From assembly GCF_002265625.1 (NCBI RefSeq), contig NZ_NOVE01000005.1, forward strand, positions 56,895 to 120,894: 64,000 nt of DNA. The letters are read 5' to 3'. The stretch is from Prevotella sp. 885. GTDB lineage: Bacteria; Bacteroidota; Bacteroidia; Bacteroidales; Bacteroidaceae. The notes below the pieces were generated by a model that had not been told where the DNA came from, did not search any database, and worked only from the letters and a program-made list of their open reading frames with translations. Below are positions 60,599-64,000 of the stretch, piece by piece (the stretch's first letter is position 1; each line of letters begins with the position of its first letter). The position numbers were made by a program, and so were the translations under genes.

Positions 60599-61288
60599 TT
60601 AGAGCAGCTTCTTCGATTCCTTTGCCACGAAGTCCTTCAGATAGAACGGCACGAAGTAAGCCACATCCTCATACTTCTCCTGCGCAATGCGACGCTCCGC
60701 GATGGGGAACATCCACTTTGCAAGCGGCTCCACGCCCTTGATGAGGCGGGCGTTGGGATGATTGATGGTCTCCATGCACTTCTCCGCTCCGTTGCCGAAG
60801 AAGTAGACGGGTCCGCGGTCGAGGTATTCGCGGTAAGTGTCGGCGTCCACTACGTCTGCCTGCACCTGCCTTACTTCACGCAGAGAGCGGTCGTAAATGG
60901 CGGAATAGACCTCCATGCGGCGGGCGTCAATCATCGGGCAGAGCAGGGCGCCCTCCTCCACCTCCTCGCGCAACAGCACGGGCACAGCCATCAGCTCCAG
61001 CGTGGGCACGGAGATGAGCTTGAGGTCCTGACCGAAGCAGATGCCCTTAGCCATCGACACGCCGATGCGCAGGCCGGTGTACGAACCCGGTCCACAGCTT
61101 ACTGCCACAGCGTCAAGCGGAATGGCGTGCGAGTCGGCAAAGGACATTGCCTCGTCAACAAAAACGCCAAGCTTTACGGCATGGTTAGGACCCTCATGAC
61201 TTTCCTGTGAAAAAATGCAAGCACCGTCCTGACTGACGGATACCGAGCACACATCTGTGCTCGTCTCAATATTTAAAATACACGACAT
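60599..61288 (-). CDS. tsaB: tRNA threonylcarbamoyladenosine synthesis factor TsaB
   Basis: This is a 229-residue protein from the ATG at 61288. The frame is open to 61462, but MSCILNIETSTDVCSVSVS is the normal start and a promoter lies at 61314, so the extension was dropped. AVSCGPGSYTGLRIGVSMAK is the TsaB signature of the ASKHA fold. It acts with TsaD and TsaE to modify tRNAs that read ANN codons. It is divergent from yicC. Confidence 0.94.
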   Translation of the reverse strand: MSCILNIETSTDVCSVSVSQDGACIFSQESHEGPNHAVKLGVFVDEAMSFADSHAIPLDAVAVSCGPGSYTGLRIGVSMAKGICFGQDLKLISVPTLELMAVPVLLREEVEEGALLCPMIDARRMEVYSAIYDRSLREVRQVQADVVDADTYREYLDRGPVYFFGNGAEKCMETINHPNARLIKGVEPLAKWMFPIAERRIAQEKYEDVAYFVPFYLKDFVAKESKKLL

Positions 61289-61313
61289 GCTAAAAATTAT
61301 AATTTTACAATTA

Positions 61314-61342
61314 CAAAAATACAACTTTTCGCTCAAAGTCAA
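61314..61342 (-). promoter_or_regulatory. tsaB promoter TTG-N18-TATTTTTG
   Basis: On the minus strand TTG (61340-61342), 18 bp and TATTTTTG (61314-61321) precede the ATG at 61288. It decides the start against the longer frame. Confidence 0.6.
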
Positions 61343-61415
61343 CCCATTTGTGCCGTTTAAATTCATGTTCGGGCGTATTTTCATCCTCATAGGGGGATTT
61401 TCGGAAAATAATAAG

Positions 61416-61423
61416 TACATTTG
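61416..61423 (+). promoter_or_regulatory. -7 box TACATTTG of the yicC-gmk-nadD operon
   Basis: TACATTTG fits TAnnTTTG and lies 64 bp before the ATG at 61488. No good -33 TTTG is seen. Confidence 0.5.
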
Positions 61424-61487
61424 CACTTTGGTAAAACGCCAAACCATATACTTTAACATCAAGCATAAACACTTACATTAAGACAAT

Positions 61488-62363
61488 ATGATACTATCAA
61501 TGACGGGCTACGGCAAATCTGTCGCAACCTACAAAGGAAAGAAAATCAACGTCGAGATAAAGTCGCTTAACAGCAAGGCTCTCGACCTGTCAACACGCAT
61601 CGCACCGCTCTACCGCGAGAAGGAAATGGAGATACGCCAGACCATCCAGGCACGCGTAATCCGCGGAAAGGTGGACTTCGCCATCTGGGTGGAAAAGGAT
61701 GCGGACGCAGACGCTACGACCGTGAACGCCGCACTCGTCAACAACTACTACACACAGCTTCGCGCCATCTCCGAACAGTACGGCATACCCGAACCGCAGG
61801 ACTGGTTTCAGACGCTTCTCCGCATGCCGGACGTAACCTCAAAGACTGAGGCTGAGACGCTTACGGACGAGGAATGGGACGTGGTGCGCGGCGCTGTGGA
61901 CGACGCCATCACGCATCTCGTAGACTTCCGTACGCAGGAAGGCGCTGCCCTTGAGAAGAAGTTCGGCGAGAAGGTGGACAACATACAGCACCTGCTGGAG
62001 AGCATCGAGCCGTACGAGAAGTCGAGAGTGGAGAAAATCCGCGCACGCATCGTGGAAGGACTCAAATCCATCCCCGACGTGGAGTACGACAAGAACCGCC
62101 TGGAGCAGGAGCTTATCTATTACATCGAGAAGCTGGACATCAGCGAGGAGAAGCAGCGCCTCGCCAACCATCTCCGCTACTTCCGCGAGACAATGGCGGA
62201 AGGACACGGACAGGGCAAGAAGCTCGGATTCATCGCGCAGGAGATGGGACGTGAGATAAACACAACCGGATCGAAGAGCAACAACGCCGAGATGCAGAAC
62301 ATCGTGGTGAAGATGAAGGACGAACTGGAGCAGATAAAGGAACAGGTGCTGAACGCGCTGTAA
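61488..62363 (+). CDS. YicC/YloC-family endoribonuclease
   Basis: This is a 291-residue protein. MILSMTGYGKSVATYKGKKI is the family start, and the end has GFIAQEMGREINTTGSKSNN, the conserved C-terminal motif. Family members are RNases that act on small RNAs in E. coli. It is followed after 23 bp by gmk and then nadD, a common gene order. Confidence 0.93.
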   Translation: MILSMTGYGKSVATYKGKKINVEIKSLNSKALDLSTRIAPLYREKEMEIRQTIQARVIRGKVDFAIWVEKDADADATTVNAALVNNYYTQLRAISEQYGIPEPQDWFQTLLRMPDVTSKTEAETLTDEEWDVVRGAVDDAITHLVDFRTQEGAALEKKFGEKVDNIQHLLESIEPYEKSRVEKIRARIVEGLKSIPDVEYDKNRLEQELIYYIEKLDISEEKQRLANHLRYFRETMAEGHGQGKKLGFIAQEMGREINTTGSKSNNAEMQNIVVKMKDELEQIKEQVLNAL

Positions 62364-62386
62364 AATTCGTAATTTCTAATTCAAAT

Positions 62387-62953
62387 ATGGGTAAACTTAT
62401 CATTTTCTCCGCTCCAAGCGGCAGCGGCAAGAGCACAATCATAGGCCGTCTGATGCAGCGTCCCGAACTGCATCTCGCATTCTCAATTTCATGCACGTCG
62501 CGTGCGCCCCGTGGCACGGAGCAGAACGGCGTGGAGTATTTCTTCCTCTCTCCCGAGGAGTTCCGCCAGCGCATCGAGAAGGGCGACTTCCTTGAGTATG
62601 AGGAGGTTTATCAGGACCGCTTCTATGGCACGCTGAAGGAGCAGGTGGAGGTGCAGGCAGCCCGCGGCGAGAACGTCGTATTCGACGTGGACGTAAAGGG
62701 CGGACGCAACATCAAGGAGTTTTACGGCGACCGTGCGCTCAGCATCTTCGTTCAGCCGCCATCTATTGACGAGCTGCGCCGCCGTCTCGTTGGACGCGCC
62801 ACGGACGCTCCGGAGGTAATAGAACAGCGCATCGCACGCGCTGAGTTCGAACTGTCGCAGGCTCCCTACTTCGACCGCGTTATCATCAACGACGACCTCG
62901 ACCGCGCCGTGGAGGACACTTACGCCGCCATCAAGGAGTTTATCGAGAAATAA
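62387..62953 (+). CDS. gmk: Guanylate kinase
   Basis: This is a 188-residue enzyme that converts GMP to GDP with ATP. LIIFSAPSGSGKSTIIGRLM has the P-loop, CTSRAPRGTEQNGVEYFF binds GMP, and VVFDVDVKGGRNIKEFY is the usual core. It sits 12 bp before nadD. Confidence 0.97.
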   Translation: MGKLIIFSAPSGSGKSTIIGRLMQRPELHLAFSISCTSRAPRGTEQNGVEYFFLSPEEFRQRIEKGDFLEYEEVYQDRFYGTLKEQVEVQAARGENVVFDVDVKGGRNIKEFYGDRALSIFVQPPSIDELRRRLVGRATDAPEVIEQRIARAEFELSQAPYFDRVIINDDLDRAVEDTYAAIKEFIEK

Positions 62954-62965
62954 AAACTCACACGC

Positions 62966-63550
62966 ATGGACAAGATAAAGACCGGCATCTACGGCGGTTC
63001 TTTCAATCCCATACACAACGGACACATCGCCATAGCCCGCAAGATGACTGAACTTGCGGGGCTTGACGAGGTGTGGCTGGTGGTGTCGCCGCAGAATCCG
63101 CTGAAGGAGCGTGGCGACCTCCTGGACGACCGCCTCCGTCTGGAGATGACCCGCAAGGCGCTCGCCCCCTACCCCAAGCTGAAAGCCAGCGACTTCGAGT
63201 TCGCCCTGCCGCGTCCTTCATATATGTGGAACACGCTGCAGGCGCTCTCCGCCGCCCACCCCGACCGCGAGTTCACGCTCCTCATAGGAGCCGACAACTG
63301 GGAGGTGTTCAGCCGTTGGTATCATTACGAAGACATCATCGCCCACTACCCCATCGCCATCTATCCGCGCACGGGTAGCGACATCGACGTCACCACACTT
63401 CCCCCGACCGTCCGCCTCTTCAACACCGGACTCTATGACATCAGCAGCACGCTCGTCCGCAACACCATAAAAGCAGGTGGCGACATCTCCTCGCTTGTGC
63501 CGAAGGAGATAGTAAGGATGGCGGAGGAATGCTATGCAAATATCGTCTAA
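62966..63550 (+). CDS. nadD: Nicotinate-mononucleotide adenylyltransferase
   Basis: This is a 194-residue enzyme that makes NaAD from NaMN and ATP. GIYGGSFNPIHNGHIAIAR is the nucleotidyltransferase start and DISSTLVRNTIKAGGDISS holds the ISSTxxR motif. The last six codons (YANIV and stop) lie inside the terminal repeat of element E4, which starts at 63534. The original C-terminus has therefore been replaced by element sequence without harming the core enzyme. Confidence 0.95.
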   Translation: MDKIKTGIYGGSFNPIHNGHIAIARKMTELAGLDEVWLVVSPQNPLKERGDLLDDRLRLEMTRKALAPYPKLKASDFEFALPRPSYMWNTLQALSAAHPDREFTLLIGADNWEVFSRWYHYEDIIAHYPIAIYPRTGSDIDVTTLPPTVRLFNTGLYDISSTLVRNTIKAGGDISSLVPKEIVRMAEECYANIV

Positions 63551-63760
63551 AGAGTAAAAACCTGTTACAAAATAAAAATCGGTTTTAGAGATTTTGCGAG
63601 CCGTTTTTCTGCTGTTTTGTTGCGTTTGTGACACCCTGATTTATCAATACAGCCTCTTTTGTACTCCAATAGTAACCCTATGAGAGTGCAAAAGAGGCTG
63701 TATTGCATGACAACAGTGGCTGTATTGGAGTGTAAAAGAGGCTCTATAGCAACCCTATGA
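63534..63760 (-). repeat. Partial copy of the dispersed element (E4)
   Basis: ATGCAAATATCGTCTAAAGA (63534 on) and GTAAAAACCTGTTACAAAAT match the right end of E3 in the same orientation. A core hairpin follows: ATACAGCCTCTTTTG (63647-63661) pairs perfectly with 63689-63703, using another arm sequence. The other end with CGCTCAA and TTTGCAT is missing, so the copy is truncated or diverged beyond about 63760. The remaining 150 bp to 63914 hold only the promoter of the last gene. Confidence 0.8.
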
Positions 63761-63869
63761 GTAGAGTGTTCAAAATTTAGATATAAATCTGACATAAAAA
63801 GTGCAAGAATTCAGCTCGTTAAGTTGCTGACATTTAACACTTTATATTGCGAAATAGTTCTTTGAAAAG

Positions 63870-63900
63870 TTGCATAACTCGTTGATTTTTAGTAACTTTA
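63870..63900 (+). promoter_or_regulatory. Possible promoter TTG-N20-TAACTTTA of the last gene
   Basis: TTG (63870-63872), 20 bp and TAACTTTA (63893-63900) nearly match the consensus, with A in place of the final G. It lies 15 bp before the ATG at 63915. Confidence 0.45.
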
Positions 63901-63914
63901 CATAAATAAAGCAT

Positions 63915-64000
63915 ATGAAGGTTATGAAAAAGTCAGCCCAAGATAGAGAAATAGAAAAGCTTAAAAAGCAGGTGGAAAAACTCAAGAAAGAGAAAGAATC
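63915..64000 (+). CDS. N-terminal fragment of a coiled-coil protein, possibly a transposase
   Basis: The ORF runs off the window after 28 codons. It begins MKVMKKSAQDREIEKLKKQV and continues EKLKKEKE, a highly charged coiled coil. Several insertion-sequence transposases start this way, and the neighbourhood is repeat-rich, but no catalytic part is visible. The start could also be the second ATG at 63924. Confidence 0.5.
   Translation, partial: MKVMKKSAQDREIEKLKKQVEKLKKEKE

Noticed and set aside
61289..61462. Longer TsaB start
   Set aside because: It would span the tsaB promoter and the yicC promoter region. The conserved protein begins at 61288.

Overview
The window looks like chromosome of a Bacteroidales bacterium, most like the Prevotella group. 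It has SusC/SusD pairs, hybrid two-component systems, FHS-type sugar transporters, DUF4831, DUF3316 and DUF4290 proteins, an Asp-type MurA, and the Bacteroidetes promoter form TTTG-N19-TAnnTTTG (clear before 4928, 13078 and 41753). No tRNA, rRNA or cas gene was seen.

Layout. 1-1986 is the end of a SusC/SusD pair. 2127-3116 is an Rpn-type nuclease. 3289-8655 holds two metallophosphoesterases, an alkaline phosphatase and an (alpha/alpha)6 glycosidase, followed by an FHS transporter. 10119-20084 is mostly housekeeping: adk, hpt, a GH16 relic, mdh, greA, a HIT protein, nnr, DUF4831, obg, pgeF and an M23 protein. 20640-36765 is a fructan-use locus: two hybrid sensor-regulators with periplasmic-binding-protein sensors, SusC/SusD, a GH32 fructanase, an MFS porter and a fructokinase. 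A small DUF6169 pair sits inside it. 36800-39200 is gene-poor and full of repeats. 39232-47605 has an FKBP, glycyl-tRNA synthetase, topoisomerase IV A, a DUF3316 protein and a LytS/LytTR pair. 48196-55399 is a cell-surface modification operon ending in priA. 55455-61288 (minus) carries rseP, dxr, rimM, murA, DUF4290 and tsaB. 61488-63550 (plus) carries yicC, gmk and nadD. The window ends in the start of a coiled-coil ORF.

Main discovery. Five promoters of the fructan locus have a heptamer, GAACGAT or GAAACAT, ending exactly 29 bp before the TAnnTTTG box. Three drive susC, GH32 and the MFS-fructokinase operon. The other two drive no gene. They flank the first regulator and read into about 180-190 nt non-coding stretches that end at strong hairpins and share GTTTTAGTTAG. 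I infer a pair of regulator-controlled small RNAs. One has possible pairing with the ribosome-binding regions of GH32, susC and the MFS gene. The second regulator keeps the phospho-acceptor His, receiver and AraC domains but has no ATPase domain.

A second discovery is a dispersed element of about 390 bp (20241, 38011, 47648, with a partial copy at 63534). It has direct terminal repeats and a hairpin core whose arms differ between copies but still pair. The partial copy supplies the last codons of nadD. A third is a minus-strand unit at 37150-37865 with a promoter, a 400-nt leader holding sixteen AGGTA motifs, and a tiny broken signal-peptide ORF.
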